A stretch of DNA of 64,000 nt from Actinoplanes sichuanensis (GTDB lineage: Bacteria > Actinomycetota > Actinomycetes > Mycobacteriales > Micromonosporaceae). The translations under genes and the position numbers were made by a program. The number at the start of each line of letters is the position of its first letter. Positions within the stretch are counted from its first letter, which is position 1. Under the pieces are notes generated by a model, which worked only from the letters and a program-made list of their open reading frames with translations, was not told the DNA's origin and searched no databases. The stretch is taken from positions 10,071,501 to 10,135,500 of the forward strand of contig NZ_AP028461.1 in NCBI RefSeq assembly GCF_033097365.1. Direction: 5' to 3'. This document shows positions 1 through 8,750 of the stretch, piece after piece.

Positions 1-283
1 GCACACGGTCGGACCGGTCTTCAGCACCGACGAGGATCGGTCGGAGCTGCTCCGGGCCTGCTACGCCAACTCGCTGCGGGTCGCCGACGAGCTCGGCGCC
101 GAGTCGATCGCGTTTCCGCTGATCTCGGCCGGGATCTACCGGTGGCCGGTCGACGATGCGGTTCGTCGGGCGCTGACGGTGCTCCGGGCGGCCGAGCCGG
201 AACACCTCCGGACGGCGACCCTGGTCCTGTTCGGCGCCGACACGGCCGCGGCCGCCCGCCGGGTCGCTGCCGAAGACTCGTAG
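1..283 (+). CDS. Macro-domain protein, C-terminal part (cut by window edge)
   Basis: Only the last 93 codons are in the window, read from base 2 to a TAG at 281-283. The translation contains GPVFST, then LLRACYANSL, then SIAFPLISAGIYRWP. This is the usual end of a macro domain, where the S(A/T)GIYG-like loop holds the distal ribose of ADP-ribose. Members of this family (YmdB/MacroD type) bind ADP-ribose and often remove it or hydrolyse O-acetyl-ADP-ribose. The catalytic N-terminal half lies outside the window, so activity cannot be judged. The protein ends soon after the domain, which suits a stand-alone single-domain enzyme. Confidence 0.85.
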   Translation, partial: HTVGPVFSTDEDRSELLRACYANSLRVADELGAESIAFPLISAGIYRWPVDDAVRRALTVLRAAEPEHLRTATLVLFGADTAAAARRVAAEDS

Positions 284-359
284 CCCACACCGGGTTCCGG
301 CCGCCTGTCTGGTCGCTGCCGCCGGAATGCTGAACGACGAGCTCGGTGACCGGAAGTGG

Positions 360-1373
360 TCAGGCCGAGGTGCGGATGATCAGCTCGGTGGGGAGGATGA
401 TCGCCGGTTCGATCTCGGGGTCGCCGGCGATCAGGCGCAGCATCTGGCGGGCCATCACCCGGCCCGCCTCGGCGATCGGCTGGCGGACCGTGGTGAGCGG
501 CGGATCGCTGTAGCGGCTGATCTCGAAGTCGTCGAAGCCGATCACCGCGACGTCCTCCGGCACCCGGCGACCGGCATTGCGCAGGGCCTGCAGGGCGCCA
601 TGGGCCATCAGGTCGGAGGCGGCGAAGACCGCGTCGAGATCCGAATCCTGATCGAGGAGTGCGCGCATGGCGGTGACACCTGATTCGCGGGTGAAGTCGC
701 CGGCCGCCACCAGGGACGGCAGCCCGGCCGCCTGCAGGGTGTCGCGGTAACCGGTGAGGCGCTCGAGCCCGGCCACCATGTCCTGCGGTCCGGCTATCGT
801 CGCGATCCGTCGGCGCCCGGAGGTGATCAGATGCCGAAGTGCGGCGGCGACCCCACCGGCGTGGTCGACGTCCACGTAGGGGACCGGCGGGTCGGCGAGC
901 ATCGGCCGGCCGGAACAGATCACCGGAATCCCGCGGCGGGCCAGCAGGCCGGGCAACGGGTCGGCGCCGTGGATCGAGGCGAACATGACGCCGTCGACGT
1001 GACCGGCCACGGCGTACCGCTCGACCCGGTGATATCCGGCGGCCGAGCCGGCCATCATCAGCACCAGCTGCTTGTCGGCCGCCTCCAACTCGGAGCCGAC
1101 CCCGCGGATGATGGCCGGGAAGAACAGGTCGTCGGAGAAGACCCGGTTCGCGGTCTCCGGAAGGATCAGCGCGATCGAGTCGGTCTGCCTGGTCACAAGG
1201 CTGCGGGCGGCCTGGTTCGGTACGTAGCCGAGCTCTTCGACGGCCCGGTTGACCGCCTCGCGGATGGCGACCGCGACCGTGGTGGAGCCGTTGACGACGC
1301 GGGACACCGTCGCCCGGGACACCCCGGCTCGACGGGCAACCGCTTCCAGGGTGGGCCGTTCCCGCGTCGTCAC
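360..1373 (-). CDS. LacI-family transcriptional regulator
   Basis: 337 aa, about the usual LacI/GalR length. The N-terminal helix-turn-helix (residues about 9-30, VARRAGVSRATVSRVVNG) and hinge (YVPNQAARSLVTRQTDSIAL) are followed by a periplasmic-binding-protein-like sugar sensor domain. The DNA-binding part ends in the typical hinge-helix alanines. It lies 10 bp downstream of the beta-glucosidase gene on the same strand, so the two are probably one transcript. A palindrome of the CebR/BglR type sits upstream of the glucosidase at 2820-2833. Inference: it represses the glucosidase and itself until a beta-glucoside or cello-oligosaccharide binds. The inducer is not visible from sequence. Confidence 0.9.
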   Translation of the reverse strand: MTTRERPTLEAVARRAGVSRATVSRVVNGSTTVAVAIREAVNRAVEELGYVPNQAARSLVTRQTDSIALILPETANRVFSDDLFFPAIIRGVGSELEAADKQLVLMMAGSAAGYHRVERYAVAGHVDGVMFASIHGADPLPGLLARRGIPVICSGRPMLADPPVPYVDVDHAGGVAAALRHLITSGRRRIATIAGPQDMVAGLERLTGYRDTLQAAGLPSLVAAGDFTRESGVTAMRALLDQDSDLDAVFAASDLMAHGALQALRNAGRRVPEDVAVIGFDDFEISRYSDPPLTTVRQPIAEAGRVMARQMLRLIAGDPEIEPAIILPTELIIRTSA

Positions 1374-1383
1374 TAAAGGGCTC

Positions 1384-2769
1384 CTATTCCAGGCCGTTAC
1401 GCCGGATCACCTCGCGGTACCACTTCGCGCTGTCCTTGAGCACACGCTGTTGCGTCGTGTAGTCGACGTGCACGATACCGAAGCGCTTCGCGTACCCCTC
1501 GGCCCATTCGAAGTTGTCCATCAATGACCACGCGAAGTAGCCGCGGAGGTCGACGCCGGCGGCGAGGGCGTCGTGGCAGGCCCGCAGGTGGGCGTCGACG
1601 TACTCGATACGCAGCGGGTCGTGGACGCCCTCCGGGTAGGCCGCCCCGTTCTCGGTGATCATCAGCGGGGTGCCCGGGTAGTCCCGGTGGATGCGGGTGA
1701 GCAGACGGGTCAGCGACGCCGGCTCGATCTGCCAACCCATGTCGGTGACCGGGCCGACCGGCTTGCGGAAGGCGATGCCCTCACTGCCCGGGTAGTCGAG
1801 GGCGGCCGGCTGGCCGGGCTTCGCCGACACGTACGACGGGGTGTAGAAGTTGATCCCCAGCACGTCGATCGGCGCGTTGATGATCGCCTCGTCGCCGTCC
1901 TTGATGAAGGACAGATCGGTGATCCGGGAGATGTGCTCCAGCACGTCAGCCGGGTAGTGGCCGCGCAGCAGCGGGTCGAGGAAGATCCGGTTGGCGACGC
2001 CGTCGATGATGCGGGCGGCGTCGACGTCGGCCGGGTTCGCCGGGTCGAGTGGGGAGACCTCGCACGGGTTGAGCGTGATGCTGATGCTCCGCGCGCCGGC
2101 CGAGCGCAGTGCCCGGGCGGCGAGGCCGTGGGCGAGGTTGAGGTGGTGCACGGCGGCCAGCGAGCCGGCCGGGTCCTGCCGGCCGGGGGCGTGGATGCCG
2201 TTGCCGTAACCGAGGTAGGCCGAGCACCACGGCTCGTTCAGCGTGGTCCAGGTGCCGACCCGGTCGCCGAGCCGACCGTAGACGACCTGGGCATACTCGG
2301 CGAAGGCCTCGGCGGTCTCCCGCACGGTCCAGCCGCCGCGGTCCTCCAGCGTCTGCGGAAGGTCCCAGTGGTAGAGGGTGACGACCGGGTCGATGCCCTT
2401 GCCGAGCAGCTCGTCGGTGAGCCGGTCGTAGAAGTCGAGACCGCGGGTGTTGACCGGGCCGGTGCCGTCCGGGCGGACCCGCGGCCAGGCGATCGAGAAA
2501 CGGTACGCGCCGAGGTTGAGGTCGGCCATCAGGGCGACGTCCTCGACGTACCGGTGGTAGTGGTCGCACGCGACGTCGCCGGTGTGGCCTGCGTGGACCT
2601 TCCCCGGCGTACGGCTGAACGTGTCCCAGATGGACGGGCCGCGACCGTCCTCCCTCGCGGCGCCCTCGATCTGGTAGGAGGCCGTGGCCGTCCCCCAGAC
2701 GAAGCCTTCGGGGAAGGTGATCCCCGTCGAGGCCGGCTGCGCCGACGTGGACGTGACGGTTGCCGTCAT
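1384..2769 (-). CDS. Beta-glucosidase, glycoside hydrolase family 1
   Basis: 461 aa, full length for GH1. [19 protein letters not shown] near the N-terminus is the GH1 signature. The acid/base glutamate is E179 in TLNEP and the nucleophile is E373 in ITENGAA. There is no signal peptide, so it should act in the cytoplasm, hydrolysing imported beta-glucosides such as cellobiose to glucose. The ATG is chosen because the reading frame begins just before the conserved N-terminal strand. The next gene on the same strand is the LacI regulator, and an operator-like palindrome lies about 50 bp upstream of the start. No sugar ABC transporter is in the window, so uptake must be encoded elsewhere. Confidence 0.94.
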   Translation of the reverse strand: MTATVTSTSAQPASTGITFPEGFVWGTATASYQIEGAAREDGRGPSIWDTFSRTPGKVHAGHTGDVACDHYHRYVEDVALMADLNLGAYRFSIAWPRVRPDGTGPVNTRGLDFYDRLTDELLGKGIDPVVTLYHWDLPQTLEDRGGWTVRETAEAFAEYAQVVYGRLGDRVGTWTTLNEPWCSAYLGYGNGIHAPGRQDPAGSLAAVHHLNLAHGLAARALRSAGARSISITLNPCEVSPLDPANPADVDAARIIDGVANRIFLDPLLRGHYPADVLEHISRITDLSFIKDGDEAIINAPIDVLGINFYTPSYVSAKPGQPAALDYPGSEGIAFRKPVGPVTDMGWQIEPASLTRLLTRIHRDYPGTPLMITENGAAYPEGVHDPLRIEYVDAHLRACHDALAAGVDLRGYFAWSLMDNFEWAEGYAKRFGIVHVDYTTQQRVLKDSAKWYREVIRRNGLE

Positions 2770-2819
2770 GTCATCTGCTCCTGATGATCCGCCGAACTTA
2801 ACCGGTTCATCTTACGGCC

Positions 2820-2833
2820 TGAGAGCGCTCCAA
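2820..2833. promoter_or_regulatory. LacI/CebR-type operator upstream of the beta-glucosidase
   Basis: TGAGAGCGCTCCAA matches the actinobacterial cellobiose repressor operator TGGGAGCGCTCCCA at 12 of 14 positions, with the GAGCGCTC core intact. It lies 51 bp upstream of the glucosidase ATG, where a repressor would block initiation. That the adjacent LacI protein binds it is inferred from position. Confidence 0.7.
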
Positions 2834-2854
2834 CAAGGGTAAGACCCAGGAACT

Positions 2855-3613
2855 TCAGCCGGTGCGCAGCGCCTGGAAGAGACGAGGGTCACCACTGAGC
2901 GCCAGTTGGTCGGCTCGTTTGCGGCCCATCAGGGCCAACTGGAGGTCGCTCACGCTGCCCATCGCCTTGGCCCGGGCGTGGTGATCGTCGCTGTCCAGGA
3001 TCGTGCCGGTGTCGAGCAGAGCGATCCCGGAGCCCCGCAACCTGACGAACCATTCCTGCCCGGCGTCGGTCCCGACCAGGTGCACGACACCGTGCAGATC
3101 GGTCGGGCCCTGCCGCTTACCGGCCGGCAGCCACGTGTCCAGGATCTCGCTGACCCCGTCGGTCGCGAGTTTCGTCTCGATCGGGGTGGCCCGGCCCGCG
3201 GCCGACTCGGCGTCCCACCTGTGCACCGAGATCTCGTGGGCCATCCGGCGGTCCCAGAAACCGGCTCGTTTCGGCTGGGGCGCCCAGTTCCACGCCGGGA
3301 AGTCCGGATCGAGCGCCTCCAGCGTCTCGATCGTGCCGGTCAGCTCCCGCCGCAGCACGTCGAGCGTCTCCGGCCAGTCGGTCGCCGGGAGCGCCGGGGC
3401 GAACTCGGGAAGCGCGGTGACCCCGCGGGTCACCGTGTTGCGCACCCAGTGCAGCACCTCGGTGACGTGGTGGGCGAGATCGGCCACGGTCCAGTCCGGG
3501 CAGCCGGAGACGGCTGCCTCCGGGCCGGTCTCGGCGACGGCGTCCCAGAGCGCCGGCCCGTCGGCGCGCAGCGCTGCGAGCCAGAAATCCTTCGTCGCGT
3601 GCAACCTGTTCAT
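2855..3613 (-). CDS. Maleylpyruvate isomerase/DinB-like (TIGR03083-type) protein
   Basis: 252 aa. The N-terminal half (residues about 6-150) reads as the four-helix DinB/mycothiol-dependent maleylpyruvate isomerase fold. It has GCPDWTVADLAHHVTEVLHWV, where the His residues usually help hold a divalent metal, and later MAHEISVHRWDAE. The C-terminal third looks like the small SCP2-like or MDMPI C-terminal domain. Many actinobacterial members use mycothiol, and an mshA gene is present in this window. The substrate is unknown. It is divergent from murB with 68 bp between them. Confidence 0.75.
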   Translation of the reverse strand: MNRLHATKDFWLAALRADGPALWDAVAETGPEAAVSGCPDWTVADLAHHVTEVLHWVRNTVTRGVTALPEFAPALPATDWPETLDVLRRELTGTIETLEALDPDFPAWNWAPQPKRAGFWDRRMAHEISVHRWDAESAAGRATPIETKLATDGVSEILDTWLPAGKRQGPTDLHGVVHLVGTDAGQEWFVRLRGSGIALLDTGTILDSDDHHARAKAMGSVSDLQLALMGRKRADQLALSGDPRLFQALRTG

Positions 3614-3662
3614 CGCAGTCGTCTCCCCGTTCGCCGGACCGCCGGTGAACCTTCCCTCGGGT

Positions 3663-3682
3663 GGACCTTAGGGTTGGCGTCG
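3663..3682 (+). promoter_or_regulatory. Probable leaderless promoter of murB
   Basis: TAGGGT at 3669-3674 fits the actinobacterial -10 pattern TANNNT and ends 7 nt before the GTG at 3682. There is no Shine-Dalgarno sequence in front of that GTG. Together these suggest that transcription begins at or next to the start codon. Confidence 0.5.
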
Positions 3683-4722
3683 TGACTGATACCCCTTCGG
3701 CCCCGGAGAGATTCCTGTCGGCGTACACGACGCTACGCCTTGGCGGGCCCGCAGGCACAGTGACCACCGCGGTCCATACGGACGAGGCGGTCGGCGCGGT
3801 GCGTTCGGCGTCGGCGGCCGGGCGGCGGCTGCTCGTGCTCGCCGGGGGCAGCAACGTGGTGATCGGCGACGCCGGCTTCGACGGCGAGGTGCTGCTGCTG
3901 CGCACCCGTGGCGTCGAGGTCACCGATGAGGACGCCTCCGGCGTCCTGGTGCGGGTCGCGGCCGGCGAGCCCTGGGACGATTTCGTGTCGTACGCGGTGG
4001 GCGCCGGCCTGTCGGGTGTCGAGTGCCTCTCCGGCATCCCGGGTGCGGCCGGCTCCACCCCGATCCAGAACGTCGGGGCGTATGGCCAGGAGGTCGCGCA
4101 CACCATCGAGGCCGTGCACGCCTATGACCGCGCGGCCGACGAGATCCGGGTGATGACTCCGGAGGAGTGCCGCTTCGGCTATCGGACCAGCGTCTTCAAG
4201 CACGACGACCGTTACCTGGTCACCGCGGTCGACTTCCGGCTGGCCCGGTCGGCCGAGTCGGCCCCGATCCGCTACGCCGAGCTGGCCCGCTCGCTGGGTG
4301 CGGAGGCGGGCGACCGGGTTCCGCTGCGCCAGGCCCGGGACACCGTGCTCAAGCTGCGCGCGGGCAAGGGCATGGTGCTCGACTCGGAGGACCGGGACAC
4401 CTGGTCGGTCGGCTCGTTCTTCACCAACCCGGTGGTGCCCGCCGCCGTGCTGGCGGGCATCGGTGAGGCGCCGCACTGGCCGGCCGGGGACGGGTTGGTG
4501 AAGCTTCCGGCCGCCTGGCTGATCGAGCACGCCGGCTTCCCGAAGGGCTTCGCCGGGGACGGGGTGGCCATCTCCGGCAAGCACACGCTGGCGCTGACCA
4601 ACCGGGGTGCCGGCACCACGGCGGCGCTGCTCGACCTGGCCCGGACCATCCGGGACGGGGTCCGGGCGAGGTTCGGTGTCGAGTTGCATCCGGAGCCGGT
4701 GCTGATCGACTGCGCTATCTGA
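3682..4722 (+). CDS. murB: UDP-N-acetylmuramate dehydrogenase MurB
   Basis: 346 aa from the GTG at 3682. An in-frame GTG at 3661 lies inside the probable promoter and is rejected. MurB is the FAD-dependent reductase that turns UDP-GlcNAc-enolpyruvate into UDP-MurNAc in the cytoplasmic stage of peptidoglycan synthesis. Visible family signatures: TTLRLGGPA at the start, LAGGSNVVIGD (FAD-binding loop, about residue 54), GIPGAAGSTPIQNVGAYGQE, YRTSVFK and SVGSFFTNPVV, which holds the catalytic serine. The C-terminal HPEPVLI is also typical. It stands alone, convergent with the CAP-protein gene 12 bp away. Confidence 0.95.
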   Translation: MTDTPSAPERFLSAYTTLRLGGPAGTVTTAVHTDEAVGAVRSASAAGRRLLVLAGGSNVVIGDAGFDGEVLLLRTRGVEVTDEDASGVLVRVAAGEPWDDFVSYAVGAGLSGVECLSGIPGAAGSTPIQNVGAYGQEVAHTIEAVHAYDRAADEIRVMTPEECRFGYRTSVFKHDDRYLVTAVDFRLARSAESAPIRYAELARSLGAEAGDRVPLRQARDTVLKLRAGKGMVLDSEDRDTWSVGSFFTNPVVPAAVLAGIGEAPHWPAGDGLVKLPAAWLIEHAGFPKGFAGDGVAISGKHTLALTNRGAGTTAALLDLARTIRDGVRARFGVELHPEPVLIDCAI

Positions 4723-4734
4723 CGGCGGCGGCGG

Positions 4735-5298
4735 TCACTGCCACCCGAAGACCTGCGTGTAATAAGGAGTGCCGTCGACGGCGAAGGCCACCCCGGCGCC
4801 GAACGCCTTGGCCTTGCAGTTGAGGATGTTGCGCCGGTGCCCGGGGCTGGCCATCCACGCCTCCATCACCTCGGGGGCGCTGCGATAGCCCCAGGCTATG
4901 TTCTCCCCGGCCGGCTGCCGGTAACCGGAGTCCTCACTGCGGTCGACGAAGGTCGAGCCGTCCCGCCAGACGTGACTGAACAGTCGGGTCCTGGCCATGT
5001 AGTTGCTCTGCCGTAGAGAAGCCGTGACCAGGTGCCCGTCGACGGTGAGTGCGGGACAGCCGGCCTCCTTACGTTCCTCGTTGGTCAGGCGGACCACCTG
5101 CACCATGACGGCGCGGGCACGGATCTGGGCCGGGTTCAGGGAGGGCGTGGGGGTCGGGGTGGCCGTGACGGTCGGTGGCGGGGTCTCCTGCGGGCGCGGC
5201 GGCGTGAGCGGTCCTTGAGCGAGAGCCGGTGCGGAGAGCGCGAAGAGCGCGGGTGCCGCCGCGAGCACGGCGACACGTCGTACCACCAGGTCGAACAC
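4735..5298 (-). CDS. Secreted CAP/SCP-domain protein (YkwD-like)
   Basis: 187 aa from a GTG at 5298. I prefer it to the ATG at 5319 because GGGAGG lies 6-7 nt in front and it places RR just before the signal-peptide hydrophobic core (VAVLAAAPALFALSAPALA, then QG). A Thr/Pro-rich linker (PTVTATPTPTPS) follows, then a CAP domain with LTNEERKEAGCPALTVD, FSHVWRDGSTF, AGENIAWG, MASPGHRRNIL and YYTQVFG. Family members are extracellular, and their roles range from proteolysis to lipid binding. The two Cys could form a disulfide outside the cell. No catalytic mechanism can be asserted. Confidence 0.88.
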   Translation of the reverse strand: MFDLVVRRVAVLAAAPALFALSAPALAQGPLTPPRPQETPPPTVTATPTPTPSLNPAQIRARAVMVQVVRLTNEERKEAGCPALTVDGHLVTASLRQSNYMARTRLFSHVWRDGSTFVDRSEDSGYRQPAGENIAWGYRSAPEVMEAWMASPGHRRNILNCKAKAFGAGVAFAVDGTPYYTQVFGWQ

Positions 5299-5606
5299 AG
5301 GTGCCTCCCGGATACGCATTGATCGGGCGCCTATCGCCCGTCACGGTTATCGCACCCCGTTGCTCGCGGCGTGTCACATCTTTCGCGGAACGGGCGATAA
5401 GCCGTACGGGAAATGTCAGGCTGTAGGGATGTCCCTGTCGGGCCTTCCGGGCGACTCGTGTTTGAACGGTCACAGCGGATCCTTGCGGACCGGCTCGGAC
5501 CCCGGCACCCGGCGCTAGACTGTCACTGTCCGTAAATAGGCGGTGACATCACGCTATATGGTGGTTTTGCGCCGCCAGTGCGGGTTAGGGACAGGGTGAG
5601 CACACG
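5299..5606. other. Intergenic region between CAP gene and tcrA-like gene, with inverted repeats
   Basis: 308 bp shared by two divergent genes. It contains a perfect 10-bp inverted repeat, TATCGCCCGT at 5332-5341 and ACGGGCGATA at 5390-5399. A third similar half-site, TATCGCAC, begins at 5348. The first arm is also part of a short hairpin (CGGGCG, 5-nt loop, CGCCCG). These could be operator half-sites for one of the two promoters. No FliA-type motif or 7-4-7 TcrA-like box was found here; a lone GCACCCG half-site lies at 5505-5511. Confidence 0.45.
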
Positions 5607-6305
5607 ATGAGTCGCCTACTCGTGGTCGAGGACGACCCGGACATCGCACTCGCTCTCCGGTTGCTGTTCAGCCGGGCCGGTTATGAGGTGGCGCATGCCG
5701 CCGACGGCCGCTCCGGGCTGAAGGAGGCCTACGCCGAACACCCCGATCTGGTGGTGCTCGACGTCGGTCTGCCGGAGATGGACGGTTGGCAGGTGCTGGA
5801 GCGGCTGCGCGACGTCTCGGATGTGCCGGTGCTGGTCCTCACCGCTCACGGCCAGGAGGCGGAGAAGGTGCGCGGCCTACGTGGCGGCGCCGACGACTAC
5901 CTGACCAAGCCGTTCGCCAACAACGAACTGCTGGCCCGGGTGGAGGCGCTGCTACGGCGCTCGTCCTCCGGGCAGAACAGCTGGGCCAGTCAGGTCTACG
6001 ACGACGGCCTGGTGCACCTCGATCCGACCAAGCGCCGGGTCTACGTGAAGGGTGAGGAGAAACGTCTCACTCCGACCGAGTTCCGCCTGCTCAACGCGTT
6101 GGTGCGACATGCCGGCGCGGTCCTCTCGCCGAACCAGCTGCTGACTCAGGCCTGGGACGACCCGACCGGCATCGGTCAGGAACGGGTCAAGTTCGCGGTG
6201 TTGCGGTTGCGGCGCAAGCTCGGCTGGTCCGACCCGGACGAGTCACCGATCGAATCGGTGCGCGGGTTCGGCTATCGCTACCGCCGCCCGGGCGGGGAGT
6301 CCTGA
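5607..6305 (+). CDS. tcrA: Orphan OmpR/PhoB-family response regulator, TcrA-like
   Basis: 232 aa. The receiver domain (1-118) has acidic pair E8/D9, phosphoacceptor D52 in LVVLDVGLPEMDG, T80 in VLTAHG and K102 in YLTKPF. A winged-helix output domain covers about 135-228 (TPTEFRLLNALVRHAG, VRGFGYRYRRP). No histidine kinase is adjacent. I recall that A. missouriensis has an orphan regulator, TcrA, encoded next to the chemotaxis-flagellar cluster and controlling sporangium formation, dehiscence and flagellar genes. Position and orphan status fit, so I use that name with caution. Supporting this, 7-4-7 direct repeats resembling the TcrA box lie upstream of flgB, flbD and fliD. The ATG follows GGGTGAGC. 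Confidence 0.72.
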   Translation: MSRLLVVEDDPDIALALRLLFSRAGYEVAHAADGRSGLKEAYAEHPDLVVLDVGLPEMDGWQVLERLRDVSDVPVLVLTAHGQEAEKVRGLRGGADDYLTKPFANNELLARVEALLRRSSSGQNSWASQVYDDGLVHLDPTKRRVYVKGEEKRLTPTEFRLLNALVRHAGAVLSPNQLLTQAWDDPTGIGQERVKFAVLRLRRKLGWSDPDESPIESVRGFGYRYRRPGGES

Positions 6306-6332
6306 ACTATTCCGGCGTACCGGGCGATCTTC

Positions 6333-6360
6333 TCAGTTGGTGCCCCGAGGGGTCGATGAG
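6333..6360 (+). promoter_or_regulatory. FliA-type promoter of the che operon
   Basis: CTCA at 6333-6336, 16 nt, then GTCGATGA at 6353-6360. It differs by one base from the fliM promoter -10 (GCCGATGA) and has the same spacing as most flagellar promoters here. It lies about 30 nt upstream of the cheA GTG, leaving room for the AGGAGG ribosome-binding site. Confidence 0.6.
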
Positions 6361-6391
6361 GGCAGTGAAGCCGAGCAGGAGGTAGCAAGTC

Positions 6392-8749
6392 GTGGAAGAC
6401 CTTGGCGAGATCGTTGGCGAATTCCTCATGGAGAGCCACGAGAACCTGGACCAGATCGACCGGGACCTCGTCAGCCTGGAACAGGAGCCGGATTCGCGTG
6501 ACCTGATCTCCCGCATCTTCCGGGCGATCCACACGATCAAGGGCACCAGTGGGTTCCTGGCCTTCTCCCGCCTGGAGAAGCTGGCGCACGCCGGCGAGTC
6601 CCTGCTGTCCCGGCTCCGCGACGGCGTCCAGCCGGTCACTCCGGAGACGATCACCGTTCTGCTGCTCTGCATCGACGGCGTCCGGTCCATCCTCTCCTCG
6701 ATCGAGGAGAACGGGTCCGAGGCCGAGGTCGACATCGAGAGCATGATCGTCCGGATCAAGGCGCAGATGGACGCGCCGACGGACGCCGCTCCGGCCGCGG
6801 CCGCCCCCACCGCCGACGCCGCACCGGCCGCCGAGGCGGAGGCCCCGGTGAGCGTCGAGCAGGAGGCTCCGGCCGCCCGCCCGGCCCCCGAGCCGGTCTC
6901 CGACCAGCGCCAGCCGCTCGGTCAGATGCTGGTCGACGCCGGCGCGGCCCAGGCCGCCGACGTCGCCTCGGCGCTCCAGCAGCAGATCGAGGGTGACGAG
7001 CGCAAACTCGGCACGATCCTGCTCGAGGAAGGCAAGGCGGCGCCCACCGCGGTCAGCGAGGCGCTCCAGTCGCAGGCCCCGAAGCGAAGCATCGCCGACA
7101 GTGCGATCCGGGTCGACGTCGACCTGCTCGACACCCTGATGAACATGGTCGGTGAGCTGGTGCTGGCCCGGAACCAGCTGGTCCGTGGCGTGATGGAGAT
7201 CGGTGACTCCGGTCTGGTGCGCAGCGCCCAGCGGCTCGGCATGATCACCAGTGAGCTGCAAGAGGGCATCATGAAGACCCGCATGCAGCCCATCGAGCAC
7301 ATCTGGTCCAAGCTTCCCCGAGTCGTCCGGGACCTGAGCAACTCGCTCGGCAAGCAGGTCGCGCTGGTGATGGAGGGCAAGGAGACCGAGCTCGACCGGA
7401 GCCTGCTGGAGGCGGTCAAGGACCCGCTGACCCACCTGGTGCGTAACGCGGTCGACCACGGTATCGAGGAGCCGGAGCGGCGGATCGCCTCCGGCAAGGA
7501 CCCGGAGGGCACACTCACGCTCCGCGCGTACCACGAGGGTGGGCACGTCGCGGTCGAGGTCGCCGACAACGGTGCCGGCCTGAACGTCGAGCGGATCGCG
7601 CAGAAGGCCGTGGAGAACGGGCTGCTCCGGCCGGAGCAGATCCCGAACATGGACAAGCGCGACATCATGGCGATGGTCTTCCAGCCCGGCTTCTCCACCG
7701 CCGCGAAGGTCACCAACGTCTCCGGCCGCGGCGTCGGCATGGACGTGGTCAAGACCAACATCGAGAACATCGGCGGCGCGGTCAGCGTCGACTCGACACC
7801 CGGCGAGGGCACCGTCTGGCGCCTCACCATCCCGCTGACTCTGGCGATCATCCAGGCCCTCACCGTCGACTGCGCCGACCAGCGCTACGTCGTCCCGCAG
7901 GTCGCGGTGCTGGAACTGGTCTTCATCGACGGCAACACCACCAAGGTCGAGTACGCCTCCGGCGCCCCGGTCTACCGGCTGCGCGGCAAGCTGCTCCCAC
8001 TCGTACGGCTGGATCGTGCTCTCGGTCTTGAAGTCGGCGGTGACCAGGGCGTCTACATCATGGTGCTGCAGGCCGACGGCCGGCGGTTCGGCCTGGTCGT
8101 CGACCGGGTGCTGAACACCGAAGAGGTCGTCGTCAAGGCCCTCAACACCAGATTCAAGGACATCGGGTTGTACGCCGGAGCCACCATCCTGGGCGACGGC
8201 AAGGTGGGTCTGATCCTGGACGTGTCCTCGCTGGCCCGCCGGTCGCACCTGGCCGTCGACTCGGAACGCGAGACGGTCGCCGACAAGCGCGGTCAGCAGG
8301 GCGGCGGTACCGAGCGTCTGCTGGTCACCGCGGTCGGCGAGCGCCGAGTGGCGATCCCGCTGGACACGGTCACGCGACTGGAGGAGTTCCCGCGCGACCG
8401 GATCGAGCACGCCGGCTCCCGCGAGGTGGTCCAGTACCGCGGCCAGATCCTGCCCCTGGTTCGTCTATCGCACCTGCTCGGGGCGTACGGCGAGGAGCTG
8501 GAGGGCGACACCGTGTCGGTGGTCGTCTACAGCGAGGGCGGCAAGAGCGTGGCCCTGGTCGTGGACCGGATCGTGGACATCGCCGAGAACTCGACCACCG
8601 CACGCCGCGACGCGGAGGAGGACGGCCTGGTCGGCACCGCTGTGATCCAGCAGAGGGTGACCGAGCTGCTCGACGTGCGCCGGGCCATCCTCGCCGCCGA
8701 CCCGAACTTCTACAGCGATTCGATGGACGACATGCTGGTGGAGGCCTGA
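6392..8749 (+). CDS. cheA: Chemotaxis histidine kinase CheA with two CheW domains
   Basis: 785 aa, GTG start behind AGGAGG. The Hpt domain (1-110) has phosphorylated H47 in RAIHTIKGTSG. An Ala/Pro linker (about 127-168) follows. In place of a recognisable CheY-binding P2 domain there are two similar 24-residue units at 175-198 and 205-228, pattern LGxxLxxxGxxxxxxVxxALxxQ, as in GspE/MshEN N-termini. The dimerisation helices start near 240. The ATP-binding domain has N box 349-358, DNGAG 392-396 and GRGVGMD 445-451. Two CheW-like domains close the protein (about 480-620 and 640-770), where one is usual. CheA passes phosphate from receptor arrays to CheY and CheB. No receptor genes are in the window. 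Confidence 0.95.
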   Translation: MEDLGEIVGEFLMESHENLDQIDRDLVSLEQEPDSRDLISRIFRAIHTIKGTSGFLAFSRLEKLAHAGESLLSRLRDGVQPVTPETITVLLLCIDGVRSILSSIEENGSEAEVDIESMIVRIKAQMDAPTDAAPAAAAPTADAAPAAEAEAPVSVEQEAPAARPAPEPVSDQRQPLGQMLVDAGAAQAADVASALQQQIEGDERKLGTILLEEGKAAPTAVSEALQSQAPKRSIADSAIRVDVDLLDTLMNMVGELVLARNQLVRGVMEIGDSGLVRSAQRLGMITSELQEGIMKTRMQPIEHIWSKLPRVVRDLSNSLGKQVALVMEGKETELDRSLLEAVKDPLTHLVRNAVDHGIEEPERRIASGKDPEGTLTLRAYHEGGHVAVEVADNGAGLNVERIAQKAVENGLLRPEQIPNMDKRDIMAMVFQPGFSTAAKVTNVSGRGVGMDVVKTNIENIGGAVSVDSTPGEGTVWRLTIPLTLAIIQALTVDCADQRYVVPQVAVLELVFIDGNTTKVEYASGAPVYRLRGKLLPLVRLDRALGLEVGGDQGVYIMVLQADGRRFGLVVDRVLNTEEVVVKALNTRFKDIGLYAGATILGDGKVGLILDVSSLARRSHLAVDSERETVADKRGQQGGGTERLLVTAVGERRVAIPLDTVTRLEEFPRDRIEHAGSREVVQYRGQILPLVRLSHLLGAYGEELEGDTVSVVVYSEGGKSVALVVDRIVDIAENSTTARRDAEEDGLVGTAVIQQRVTELLDVRRAILAADPNFYSDSMDDMLVEA

Positions 8750-8750
8750 C

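Noticed and set aside
6278..8410. A 710-codon open frame antisense to cheA
   Set aside because: It mirrors the codon structure of cheA, is His/Asp/Arg/Leu-biased and has no domain; typical antisense openness in GC-rich DNA.
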